Part shown: piece after piece, positions 34,221 through 42,270 of the stretch
Layout of the letters: every line of letters begins with the position of its first letter
Numbering within the stretch: position 1 is the first letter of the stretch
Assembly (NCBI GenBank): GCA_034421295.1
Contig: DAOUKM010000017.1
Span: 19,868-83,867, forward strand
Source: CAUZIR01 sp034421295
GTDB lineage: Bacteria; Chloroflexota; Dehalococcoidia; Lucifugimonadales; UBA2962
Direction of reading: 5' to 3'
Length of the DNA: 64,000 nt
Made by a program: the position numbers and the translations under genes
The notes under the pieces: model-generated
The model's database searches: none
What the model was told of the DNA's origin: nothing
Seen by the model: only the letters and a program-made list of their open reading frames with translations

Positions 34221-34891
34221 CGCTGGTAAAGATCTGCGGCCTCAAGGATCCGGTCACCGCCTCGGTCGCAGCGGACGCGGGGGCGGACCTGATGGGCTTT
34301 GTATTCGTCCAGGGTGTCAGGCGTCAGCTCACCCCCGAAGGCGGCGCCGCCATCATCTCCCGATATCGCAGGGCACGCCGGTGCCCCGGCCCCGGCCTGG
34401 TCGGGCTGTTTGCGAATCAGCCGGCAGGCTTCGTGAACGAGGTGGCGCGGACCTGTCGGCTGGACTTTGTACAGCTGTGCGGCGATGAGGGCCCCGACTA
34501 CTGGCAGCGCATGGACACGGCGGTCATAAGGCAGATCAAGGTGCGAGTGGACGAGCCCGGGATGGACGACATCACGGGCCGGCTGCTTGAGGACGTGGAT
34601 CGCGTCCACGGCGCCGGCCACAGGCCCTTGCTGGATGCCTACGAGCCCGGCCAGCTCGGCGGCACCGGCATGACCTTCGATTGGTCGATCGCCAGGGCCA
34701 TCGCGGCCAGCCGGAAAATCATTCTCGCAGGCGGTTTGACACCGGATAACGTCGGCGCCGCGATCGAATCGGTCGCACCCTGGGCCGTAGACGTTTCGAG
34801 CGGTGTGGAAACCGATGGGGAAAAGGACCACTCCAAGATAAGGGCGTTCCTTGAGGCCGCCCGCGCGGCGGATGATGTCTTGACACCCTGA
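34217..34891 (+). CDS. trpF: Phosphoribosylanthranilate isomerase
   Basis: TrpF isomerises phosphoribosylanthranilate before TrpC acts. The 224-residue barrel starts VKICGLKDP, with the catalytic cysteine, and has DFVQLCGDE, the catalytic aspartate in LLDAYEPGQLGGTG, and ILAGGLTPDNV with VDVSSGVE at the C terminus. Its start overlaps the trpC stop (ATGA). It is the last trp gene here; trpB and trpA do not follow. Confidence 0.95.
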   Translation: MTLVKICGLKDPVTASVAADAGADLMGFVFVQGVRRQLTPEGGAAIISRYRRARRCPGPGLVGLFANQPAGFVNEVARTCRLDFVQLCGDEGPDYWQRMDTAVIRQIKVRVDEPGMDDITGRLLEDVDRVHGAGHRPLLDAYEPGQLGGTGMTFDWSIARAIAASRKIILAGGLTPDNVGAAIESVAPWAVDVSSGVETDGEKDHSKIRAFLEAARAADDVLTP

Positions 34892-34986
34892 GCGGCAGTC
34901 GCCTAGCCTGAGCGCCGCACCCGCCCGCCTGCAGGCATGCCCGCCGGACCCGGCGGGGTGGGACTAAGAAGCTTCGGGGGGGACAC

Positions 34987-35379
34987 TTGGCTTACGAATT
35001 CAACCACGTCCATATCAAGGCCGAGGACCCGGCCGCCGTTGCCGACTGGTATGGCAGGGCGTTCGGCTTTACGGTCGCCAACGACTGGACACGGGAGTTC
35101 GGCGACCGCTTCATCGCCTGCGACACCGTCGACGGGGTTCGGGTCAACATCTCCAACGCCCGGACGGGGGAGGATCTCGGAGAGGGCGACCACGGCGCGC
35201 ACTACGGCATAGAGCACTTCGGCGTGAACGTCGACGATGTCGATGCCGAGATCGAGCGCCTCGGGGGCCTTGGGGCTGAACTGCTAGAGGGCCCCATCGA
35301 TGTGGCGGGAGGTCTTCGCATAGCCTTCGTAAAATGTCCCCAGGACACAAGGGTCGAGTTGCTCCAGCTGCCCGGGTAG
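34987..35379 (+). CDS. VOC/glyoxalase family protein
   Basis: This is a single 130-residue VOC domain pair of the glyoxalase/dioxygenase superfamily. It has FNHVHIKAEDPAAVADWYGR at the N terminus (possible metal ligand His), HFGVNVDDVDAEI in the second half, and VELLQLPG at the end (possible metal Glu). It starts with TTG after GGGGGG. Family members bind metals and act on many substrates, so the reaction is unknown. It follows trpF by 95 bases and may be read from the same transcript. Confidence 0.85.
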   Translation: MAYEFNHVHIKAEDPAAVADWYGRAFGFTVANDWTREFGDRFIACDTVDGVRVNISNARTGEDLGEGDHGAHYGIEHFGVNVDDVDAEIERLGGLGAELLEGPIDVAGGLRIAFVKCPQDTRVELLQLPG

Positions 35380-35394
35380 GGCTGGGCTGACGCC

Positions 35395-35787
35395 GTGGCA
35401 AGGCAGGTTTTTTCTCCCGATCCATCAGGTGGTCCCTCCGGGTTTTCCCCCGCCGCCGGCGTGGGCGGAACGGTCTTTGTGTCCGGCCAGGTAGCACTGG
35501 ATGGGGAGGGAAATCTGGTCGGTCAGGGAGACTGCGGCGCCCAGGCCGAGCAGTGCCTGCGCAACATCGGGGCGGCCCTTACGGCAGCCGGTGCAGACTG
35601 GGACGACGTTGTAAAGCTGACTACGTTCCTGGTGGACGCGTCGGACTACCAGGCCTATGCAGACGCCAGGCTGAGGATGTTTCCCTCGGGTGGACCTGCC
35701 TCCAGCACCGTCATCATCGCGGCGCTGGTAAAGCCGGAGTTCCTCATCGAGATTGAGGCGGTGGCCATCGTCGCCGACCGGGACTAG
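35395..35787 (+). CDS. RidA family protein
   Basis: The 130-residue protein resembles RidA/YjgF, whose best-known activity is hydrolysis of reactive enamines and imines made by PLP enzymes. Visible elements are GTVFVSGQVALDGEG, AEQCLRNIGAALTAAGADWDDVVK (as separate halves) and the C-terminal EIEAVAIV. The arginine that binds carboxylates in archetypal RidA (in a PxR motif) is not evident; the corresponding stretch reads PASSTVIIAAL, so it may belong to another Rid subgroup. It starts with GTG. Confidence 0.85.
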   Translation: MARQVFSPDPSGGPSGFSPAAGVGGTVFVSGQVALDGEGNLVGQGDCGAQAEQCLRNIGAALTAAGADWDDVVKLTTFLVDASDYQAYADARLRMFPSGGPASSTVIIAALVKPEFLIEIEAVAIVADRD

Positions 35788-35800
35788 GCCTGGCGTAGCG

Positions 35801-36151
35801 ATGACCGACGAGGAGAGATGCATATTCTGCAAGATAGCGCGCGGCCAGTTACCGGGCGAGTTCTTGCACTGTGATGAGGTCTGCTTTGTGATCCGGGACA
35901 TCGCGCCGTCGGCCCGGGTGCACCTGCTGGTGATACCCAACGACCACTTCACCCACCTGGAGAACCTGACCGAAGATGCAGAGCCGATGGTGGGTCATCT
36001 GGCGGCGGTCGCCCACAAGGTCGCCGCGGCTGAAGGGGTCTCAGAGTCCGGCTATCGTCTGGTGGTAAACCAGAGGGACGACGCCGGGCAGGTGGTCGAC
36101 CACCTGCACATGCACGTCCTCGGCGGTGAGAAGCTTGGGAGCATGGTGTAG
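35801..36151 (+). CDS. HIT family protein (histidine triad hydrolase)
   Basis: The 116-residue protein is of the HINT/PKCI branch. It has CIFCKIARGQLPGEF at the N terminus, DIAPSARVHLLVIPNDHF, and the histidine triad H101-L-H103-M-H105. HIT proteins hydrolyse nucleotide phosphoramidates or dinucleoside polyphosphates. ATG 35801 is chosen over the open frame beginning at 35753, which lies inside the upstream gene. Its last base is shared with the GTG of the next gene. Confidence 0.92.
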   Translation: MTDEERCIFCKIARGQLPGEFLHCDEVCFVIRDIAPSARVHLLVIPNDHFTHLENLTEDAEPMVGHLAAVAHKVAAAEGVSESGYRLVVNQRDDAGQVVDHLHMHVLGGEKLGSMV

Positions 36152-36717
36152 TGCCGTCTCTCACAGTCCTCGTTGCAAAACAGTTCAATAACCTGCCGCG
36201 CTCGCTGCAGGTGCACATGAACCGCACCCGTATCCTGGCCTCTGAGCTGGCCGAGCGACACGGGGTTCCCGTAGAGCCCAGCGATCTGGCAGCCTCGACC
36301 CATGACCTGCTGAAGGCCGAGGCGGACCACGTTCTCGTGGAGATGGCACAGAGATACGGCGTCGAGATAGGGCCTCTCGAGAGGGAGAGGCCGATGCTCT
36401 TGCATGGCCCGGTTGCGGCTGCATGGATGGAGATCGAGGGAGGCCTCGAGGACGAGAGGGTGGCCAATGCCGTCCGCTGGCACACCTATGGCTGGCCGGA
36501 GATGGATGGAGTCGGCAAGGTCGTGTTCATCGCCGACAAGGTCGAACCGTGGAAGGTGGACGCGGACCCGTCGCTCGGGCCGATACGGCAGCTTGCCGAC
36601 TCGGATCTGGATGCGGCGGTAATCGCGATCCTGGAAAAGCGCGAGGCCGATTTCGCCGAGAAGGGCAGGTCGCCGCATCCGCAAAGCCTCGCCCTGCTGC
36701 AAAGGCTTAAAGGCTAG
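36151..36717 (+). CDS. yqeK: YqeK-like HD domain phosphohydrolase
   Basis: The 188-residue HD protein resembles YqeK, a symmetrical Ap4A hydrolase in Firmicutes. It has STHDLLK with H51 and D52 of the HD motif, LLHGPVAA, RWHTYGWPEM and VVFIADKVEP, all in the YqeK order. It begins with GTG overlapping the HIT stop by one base. The pairing of two enzymes that act on dinucleoside polyphosphates suggests shared alarmone turnover. In other phyla yqeK usually sits with nadD and rsfS, which are absent here. Confidence 0.82.
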   Translation: MPSLTVLVAKQFNNLPRSLQVHMNRTRILASELAERHGVPVEPSDLAASTHDLLKAEADHVLVEMAQRYGVEIGPLERERPMLLHGPVAAAWMEIEGGLEDERVANAVRWHTYGWPEMDGVGKVVFIADKVEPWKVDADPSLGPIRQLADSDLDAAVIAILEKREADFAEKGRSPHPQSLALLQRLKG

Positions 36718-36721
36718 CCGG

Positions 36722-37804
36722 ATGAGGGCCGCCCTTCTGCGCAGACCGCACGTGCCCGTCGAGATCGAGCAGGTTGACCTGGACGATCCGGGCCCCGGGG
36801 AGGTCCGGGTTGGCATGGTCGCCGCCGGCGTCTGCCGCAGCGACCTGCACAGGCTGAGCGGCCACACGGTCGTAAAGACGCTTCCGTTCATTCTGGGTCA
36901 CGAGGGGGCGGGCATCGTGGAGAAGGTGGGAGAGGGCGTGAGCTCGGTATCCCCCGGGGACCACGTGGTGATGTCCCTGACCGCCCAGTGCGGCCGCTGC
37001 CGCAACTGCACGGACGGCAGGCCCAACCTGTGCGAGTGGCATGCCCTGGGCACCGGGCGAATGCCGGATGGTACGCGCCGCTTCAGCCAGGACGGAGAAC
37101 CTGTCTTCGCGGACCTGGCCGCGTTCTCGGAAGGAACCGTTGTAGCCGAGGGTTACCTGGTCAAGGTGAGGGAGGACGTCCCGCTCCAAAAGGCGTGCCT
37201 TGTCGGTTGTGGGGTAATGACCGGGATAGGCGCCGTCGTCAACAGGGCGAAGGTCGAGCCCGGTGCGACGACGGTCGTGGTCGGCTGCGGAGGCGTCGGA
37301 CTCAATGTCGTCCAGGGCTGCTCGCTTGCGTCGGCATCCAAGATCATCGCCGTGGACAATGTCGAGGCCAAGCTACACCTTGCAGAGTCGGTGGGAGCGA
37401 CCCACCTGGTCAATTCGGCAAAGGTGGATGCGCTCACCGAGATCGATCGCCTCACCGGCGGCGGCGCCGACTATTCGTTCGAGGTCGTTGGAGTCCCTGA
37501 GACCCTGAGGATGGCGTTCTCGGCGATCAGGCCGGGTGGCACAGCCGTCATGGTGGGCCTTCCCGCCCAGGAGGCCGAGATCTCGGTGCCCGGCCGCGCG
37601 CTCTTTTTCGATCGGACGCTCATGGGCACCTTCTACGGAGCCGCTCGTCCTCGCCAGGACTTTCAATGGATCCTGGACATGTACATGGACGGCCGCCTGA
37701 AGCTGGACGAGCTTGCGACCAGGGTACGCCCGCTGGATGAACTGAACGAGGCCTTCGAGGACATGGAGATGGGCACCGCCGCCCGCACCGTCCTCACCTT
37801 CTGA
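36722..37804 (+). CDS. Zinc-dependent alcohol dehydrogenase
   Basis: The 360-residue medium-chain dehydrogenase has the catalytic zinc ligands in GVCRSD and GHEGAG, the structural zinc cysteines in CGRCRNCTDGRPNLC, and the nucleotide-binding VVVGCGGVGLNVV. It resembles the class III/formaldehyde-type branch. The aspartate at the end of the second strand (VDN) favours NAD. The substrate is not certain. It follows yqeK by four bases. Confidence 0.9.
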   Translation: MRAALLRRPHVPVEIEQVDLDDPGPGEVRVGMVAAGVCRSDLHRLSGHTVVKTLPFILGHEGAGIVEKVGEGVSSVSPGDHVVMSLTAQCGRCRNCTDGRPNLCEWHALGTGRMPDGTRRFSQDGEPVFADLAAFSEGTVVAEGYLVKVREDVPLQKACLVGCGVMTGIGAVVNRAKVEPGATTVVVGCGGVGLNVVQGCSLASASKIIAVDNVEAKLHLAESVGATHLVNSAKVDALTEIDRLTGGGADYSFEVVGVPETLRMAFSAIRPGGTAVMVGLPAQEAEISVPGRALFFDRTLMGTFYGAARPRQDFQWILDMYMDGRLKLDELATRVRPLDELNEAFEDMEMGTAARTVLTF

Positions 37805-37818
37805 CCGGCGGGCTGACC

Positions 37819-37846
37819 GGCGGGGCCCGGATCGGTTGTCCCCGCC
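37819..37846. terminator. Hairpin between convergent adh and desulfhydrase genes
   Basis: GGCGGGG pairs with CCCCGCC over a 14-base loop. It sits between two convergent stops, so it may serve both strands. There is no T run. Confidence 0.4.
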
Positions 37847-37859
37847 CCGACGAGGGAGA

Positions 37860-38915
37860 TCAGCCGTCGGGTCGGACCAGCGGGCCCAGCTCGCTGGCGA
37901 GGTTGAACAGCAGGGGCAGGCCGCCGGTGTGGAAGAACACCGAGGTGTCGCCCGGCCCGGTGCGTCCCCGCCGAACGTCGTCTATCAGGGCGGCGAAGCC
38001 CTTGCCGGTGTAAACGGGGTCCAGCAGCAGCCCGTCGGTCCGCGCGGCGATCTCGATCGCCTCCATGCCCGCCTGGGACGGCACGCCGTAGCCCTCACCA
38101 ACGTAGTCGTCACGATTGTCGATATCACCGGCGCTCACAGATATGTCGATTCCCAGAAAGTCGGCCGCCACGTTCACTCCATCGGCAACGACCCGGGCGG
38201 CCCCGCCGTCAACGTAGTCGACGGCCGAGCCCACCACGCGTGCGGGGAGGCCGAGCGCCCTTATGGCCAGCTCCAGCCCGGGCTGCCCTTTGCCGGTGGA
38301 TGTTATGTATAGGGACAGGCGGCCCGCGTCGACCCCGCGCCCATCCAGCTGGCTGAGCAGCTCTAGCGTAGCGTCCACATAGGCCATGGCCGACGTGATC
38401 GGGAACAGGGGGCTGTCGCTTATCACCCAGGGTCTCCTGCCCACGGCCTCGAGCTCGGCCACGACCCCGTCGATCGCCGCACGCTGCCCGGCCGCGTCGC
38501 CGCCGAACACCACCCTTGCCCCGAGCAGGTAGTTAACCAGCAGATTCCCCGTGATCACGTCCGGACGCTGGCCCTTGAGAACCAGCACCGTCTCCAGGCC
38601 ATGCCGGTTTGCAGCGGCCGCGGTCTGGCGGGCTGAATTCGACAGGACGTCGAGTCCCATGATGACGGTGTCCGCCTCCTTCCCGAGAGCCTCGGCCATT
38701 CGGAACTCCAGGTTGCGCACCTTGTTGCCGCCGAGCGCAAGCCCGGTCAGGTCGTCACGCTTTACCAGGACGGTCGGTCCACCGAGCCTCTCGGCAAGAC
38801 GTGGCATGTCCTCCAGTGGCGTCGGCAGGAGGGCGAGGGGCACCCTGGGGATCCGGTCGATGCGGCCCCTGAGCTCCTGCCGTGATAGCGGGGGAATCGT
38901 CAGGCCCGCGGACAT
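37860..38915 (-). CDS. PLP-dependent D-cysteine desulfhydrase / ACC deaminase family
   Basis: The 351-residue fold-type II PLP enzyme has KRDDLTGLALGGNKVRNLEF (split here at GGNK; the Lys binds PLP) and GLLLDPVYTGKGFAAL near the C terminus. The family contains D-cysteine desulfhydrase, ACC deaminase and L-cysteate lyase. I cannot separate these by eye. The frame is open to 39038, but ATG 38915 begins at the conserved N terminus (RIPRVPLALLPTPL). Confidence 0.85.
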   Translation of the reverse strand: MSAGLTIPPLSRQELRGRIDRIPRVPLALLPTPLEDMPRLAERLGGPTVLVKRDDLTGLALGGNKVRNLEFRMAEALGKEADTVIMGLDVLSNSARQTAAAANRHGLETVLVLKGQRPDVITGNLLVNYLLGARVVFGGDAAGQRAAIDGVVAELEAVGRRPWVISDSPLFPITSAMAYVDATLELLSQLDGRGVDAGRLSLYITSTGKGQPGLELAIRALGLPARVVGSAVDYVDGGAARVVADGVNVAADFLGIDISVSAGDIDNRDDYVGEGYGVPSQAGMEAIEIAARTDGLLLDPVYTGKGFAALIDDVRRGRTGPGDTSVFFHTGGLPLLFNLASELGPLVRPDG

Positions 38916-39003
38916 GTCAGTCTCCGGATTCGGTAAGGGGTCCGGGATAGGTCCCCGGAGGTCATCGCGGTCCGGGAGGGGCGGACCCGGCGCCGATGGC
39001 CGG

Positions 39004-39540
39004 TCAGTTGGCTCCGGGGATGCCCAGCTGGGCGGCAAGGCGCCTTCGCTGGCGCTCGCAATCCCGCAGCGCGGTCTTGAGGCGCTCCTCTTCCGTTACG
39101 TCCATGTAGTATCCGATGGCGGCTCGCCGGCTACCGTAGTAGAAGAAGGTGATCCCTCCGACGATCCAGCGAATATCGCCGCTGCGCGTTCGGATCCTGA
39201 ACTTGTAGGGGACCTTGCGCCTCCCGCGCAGCATGTCCCTTGCCGCCTTGCTGACCTTGTCACGGTCCCCGTGAACCACCAGGAACAGCGGGCTCTTGCC
39301 GATCAGTTCACCGTGCGGATAGCCGGTGCTCTGCTGAAAGTACAGGTTGGTCAGGCTGAACAGTCCTTCTTCGACCACGTAGACGCCCACGGGTGAATTG
39401 GAGAACATGGACAGGAACATCTGCGAGGCGAGGGAGTCAAAGTCAGAGTAGTCGCGACGCAGGCGATCCAGATCCGGCGGCGCCTGGCGTCCGGAGTTAC
39501 CCTGCACTGCGGTCGTATCCACTCTTTCGGACTCTTCCAT
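39004..39540 (-). CDS. Single PAS domain protein
   Basis: The 178-residue protein has one PAS domain (about residues 45-165), containing GYPHGELIGKSPLFLV, FRIRTRSGDIRWIVGG and IGYYMDVTEEERL. No histidine kinase, GGDEF or HTH part is attached, so it would act as a stand-alone sensor or partner. A C-terminal helix is Arg/Gln-rich. ATG 39540 is preferred to the longer frame that runs into the rsmI gene on the other strand. The ligand is unknown. Confidence 0.8.
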   Translation of the reverse strand: MEESERVDTTAVQGNSGRQAPPDLDRLRRDYSDFDSLASQMFLSMFSNSPVGVYVVEEGLFSLTNLYFQQSTGYPHGELIGKSPLFLVVHGDRDKVSKAARDMLRGRRKVPYKFRIRTRSGDIRWIVGGITFFYYGSRRAAIGYYMDVTEEERLKTALRDCERQRRRLAAQLGIPGAN

Positions 39541-39683
39541 AACCCTGACGCTATCTGATTTGCTGGGGGCTCCCGGCCGCATGTGTCGGCGACCTCGAAT
39601 GCCCGGCCGGTTCCGTGCCTCCCTGCCTAGCCCACCATCCCCGGCTGGATCGTATGCCCGTGTGCGAATATTATCACCCCGAC

Positions 39684-40502
39684 ATGGCCACCCTGCACAT
39701 CGTCGCAACCCCGATAGGCAACTTGGGGGACCTGTCGGCTCGCGCGATAGAGGTCCTGGCATCGGTTGATCTCATAGCGGCCGAGGACACCCGGGTAACC
39801 CGGCGCCTGCTGAGCCGCCACGGAATCTCCACGCGGCTAACCAGCTACCACGAGCACAGCCCCGCCTCAAGACTCGACAGCCTTCTGGCGTCGCTGGCGG
39901 AAGGCGACGTTGCGGTTGTGTGTGATGCTGGCACGCCCGGCATCAGCGACGCCGGGCGCGAGCTGGTGCGCGCCGCCGCCGCCGCCGGTGCCTGCGTGGT
40001 CGCCGTGCCGGGCCCCTCGGCGGTCACGTCCGCGGTGTCATTATCGGGTCTGGCGATCGGCGGCTTCGTATTCCTGGGCTTTTTGCCCAGGGCGCGGGGT
40101 GAGCGCCGTGCGCTGCTGGCCGACAGGGCGGAAGAGAGGCTCGCGCTGGTCACATTCGAGGCAGCAAGGCGCCTTCGCTCGTCGCTGTCCGACATGCTGG
40201 AGGTGCTGGGCGATAGGCAGATCGCCGTGTGCAGGGAGATTACCAAGATCCACGAGGAGGTGTTCCGCGGACCGATATCCGGGGCGCTGGACCACTTTAC
40301 GCAGCCCAGGGGCGAGTTGACGCTGGTGGTGGAGGGGGCCCGGGGCCGCCCCTCGGACCCCGGCGCGCTCGAGGAGGAGGCGGTTCGAATGCTCGCACTG
40401 CTGCGATCCGGGGGTTCCAGCGGACGTGACGCCGTTTCCGAGGTCACCCGCGCCACCGGCCTTGCCAAGCGCCGCGTGTACGAGCTATGGCGGGGCGGAT
40501 GA
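39684..40502 (+). CDS. rsmI: 16S rRNA (cytidine-1402-2'-O)-methyltransferase
   Basis: RsmI methylates C1402 of 16S rRNA with SAM. The 272-residue protein has LHIVATPIGNLGDLS, AAEDTRVTRRLL, SYHEHSPASR, VCDAGTPGISDAG and VPGPSAVTSA, all in family order. The frame is open from 39615, but ATG 39684 is directly before the conserved start. It lies 64 bases before metG, and the pair rsmI-metG is a common neighbourhood. Confidence 0.95.
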   Translation: MATLHIVATPIGNLGDLSARAIEVLASVDLIAAEDTRVTRRLLSRHGISTRLTSYHEHSPASRLDSLLASLAEGDVAVVCDAGTPGISDAGRELVRAAAAAGACVVAVPGPSAVTSAVSLSGLAIGGFVFLGFLPRARGERRALLADRAEERLALVTFEAARRLRSSLSDMLEVLGDRQIAVCREITKIHEEVFRGPISGALDHFTQPRGELTLVVEGARGRPSDPGALEEEAVRMLALLRSGGSSGRDAVSEVTRATGLAKRRVYELWRGG

Positions 40503-40566
40503 TACCATTCGAGTGTGAGTTGGCTCCGGGCCGCGTTTCGGGCTGCGGACCCGCCCTGACCCGCTG

Positions 40567-42270
40567 ATGCCCACGGACGCACCTGAAAAGATCCTCGTAG
40601 CCGTCGCCTGGCCCTACGCCAACGGCTCCATCCATGTCGGGCACATCGCTGGCACATACCTTCCGGCCGACATCTTCGCCCGCTATCACCGCAAGAGGGG
40701 TAATGAAGTGCTCATGGTGTCCGGGAGCGACGCCCATGGAACCCCGGTCACGCTCGAGGCGGAAAGACAGGGGATAAACCCGGAGCACATAGTCGACAGA
40801 TACCAGGCCGAGTTCCTTGACAACTGGGAGAGGCTGGGCATCTCCTTCGACCTGTTCACCACGACCCACACCGACAACCACACCGCCGTTTCGCAGGACA
40901 TCTTCCGGGTTCTGGGGCGAAACGGGTACCTGTACGAAGAAACTATGTTGCTCCCCTACAGCGAGCTGGACAGACGTTTTTTGGCCGATCGCTACGTGGA
41001 AGGGACCTGTCCCTTCTGCCGCTACGAGAGGGCGAGGGGAGACCAGTGCGAGGACTGCGGTCGTACCCTGGACCCCAAGGACCTGATCGACATAAGGAGC
41101 CGGGTGAGCGGAGATGCCCCGGTCTTCCGGGAGACCAGACACTATTTTTTCAGGCTCTCGGCTTTCCAGCGGCACTTGGAGGACTGGGTTGACCAGGACA
41201 AGGAGCACTGGAGGCCGAACGTTCTGAACTTTACGCGGGGCTTCCTCAAGGGCGGCCTGAAGGACCGGCCCATCACCCGCGATATCGAATGGGGGGTGCC
41301 CCTGCCGGCGGACTCGGTGGAAGGTGATTCGCCGGATGCAGGCAGACGGCTCTACGTGTGGTTCGAGGCGGTAATAGGATACCTTTCGGCCTCCAAGGAG
41401 TGGGCCCAGCAAAGGGGGGAGCCGGACGCCTGGGAGCGCTTTTGGACCGGCGACGCCCGCGCATACCACTTCATGGGCAAGGACAACATCACGTTCCACA
41501 CGATACTGTGGCCGGCCATGCTAATGGGATACGGGGACCTCAACCTTCCGTACGACGTCCCGGCCAACGAGTACCTGAACATGGAGGGCTTTAAGCTGTC
41601 GACCAGCGGCAACTGGGCCGTGTGGCTTCCGGACTACCTGGACCGCTACGAGCCCGATCCGCTCAGATACGTCCTGGCCGCAAATATGCCCGAGGCATCG
41701 GACTCGGACTTTTCGTGGCGCGAATACGTGCGGGCCAACAACGATGAGCTGGTGGCCACCTGGGGTAATCTGGTCCACCGCGTGCTCAGCATGACTCACC
41801 GCAACTTCGGCGCGGTACCGGGGCGCTGCGCCGATCGGCAGGACGCGGAAGGGGAGGAGCTGCTCAGGGCCGCAAGAACCCTGCCGGAAGAGGTTGGCGC
41901 CGACATCGGAGCGGCCCACTTCCGGCGTGGCCTGGAGCGCTCGATGGGCCTTGCGAAGATGGCCAACCGCTACATAGAGAACCGCCGGCCATGGAGCGCC
42001 GTAAAGACCGATCGAGATCACGCGGCGGCAACCCTCTGGACGGCGATCTCGGTGATCAACTGCCTTAAGACCACCCTCTATCCGTACCTGCCGTTCAGTT
42101 CGCAGAGGCTACATGAGATGCTCGGATTCGGGGACCGGGTCGATGGGCGAACCTGGAGCTGGGACGAGGAGGAAATCCAGCCCGGTTCGCCGGTTGCCGC
42201 CCCTCAGCCCCTCTTTGCCAAGCTGGACGAGTCACTCATCGAGAGCGAGGTGGCCAAGCTTGGCGTCTGA
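40567..42270 (+). CDS. metG: Methionyl-tRNA synthetase
   Basis: MetG charges tRNA-Met. The 567-residue protein has HVGH at 23-26, in WPYANGSIHVGHIAGTYLP (split at the motif), and KLSTS at 343-347. The zinc knuckle CPFCRYERARGDQCEDC is of the two-cysteine-pair type. The C-terminal dimerisation domain is absent, as in many single-chain forms. Its stop overlaps the start of the next gene. Confidence 0.96.
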   Translation: MPTDAPEKILVAVAWPYANGSIHVGHIAGTYLPADIFARYHRKRGNEVLMVSGSDAHGTPVTLEAERQGINPEHIVDRYQAEFLDNWERLGISFDLFTTTHTDNHTAVSQDIFRVLGRNGYLYEETMLLPYSELDRRFLADRYVEGTCPFCRYERARGDQCEDCGRTLDPKDLIDIRSRVSGDAPVFRETRHYFFRLSAFQRHLEDWVDQDKEHWRPNVLNFTRGFLKGGLKDRPITRDIEWGVPLPADSVEGDSPDAGRRLYVWFEAVIGYLSASKEWAQQRGEPDAWERFWTGDARAYHFMGKDNITFHTILWPAMLMGYGDLNLPYDVPANEYLNMEGFKLSTSGNWAVWLPDYLDRYEPDPLRYVLAANMPEASDSDFSWREYVRANNDELVATWGNLVHRVLSMTHRNFGAVPGRCADRQDAEGEELLRAARTLPEEVGADIGAAHFRRGLERSMGLAKMANRYIENRRPWSAVKTDRDHAAATLWTAISVINCLKTTLYPYLPFSSQRLHEMLGFGDRVDGRTWSWDEEEIQPGSPVAAPQPLFAKLDESLIESEVAKLGV

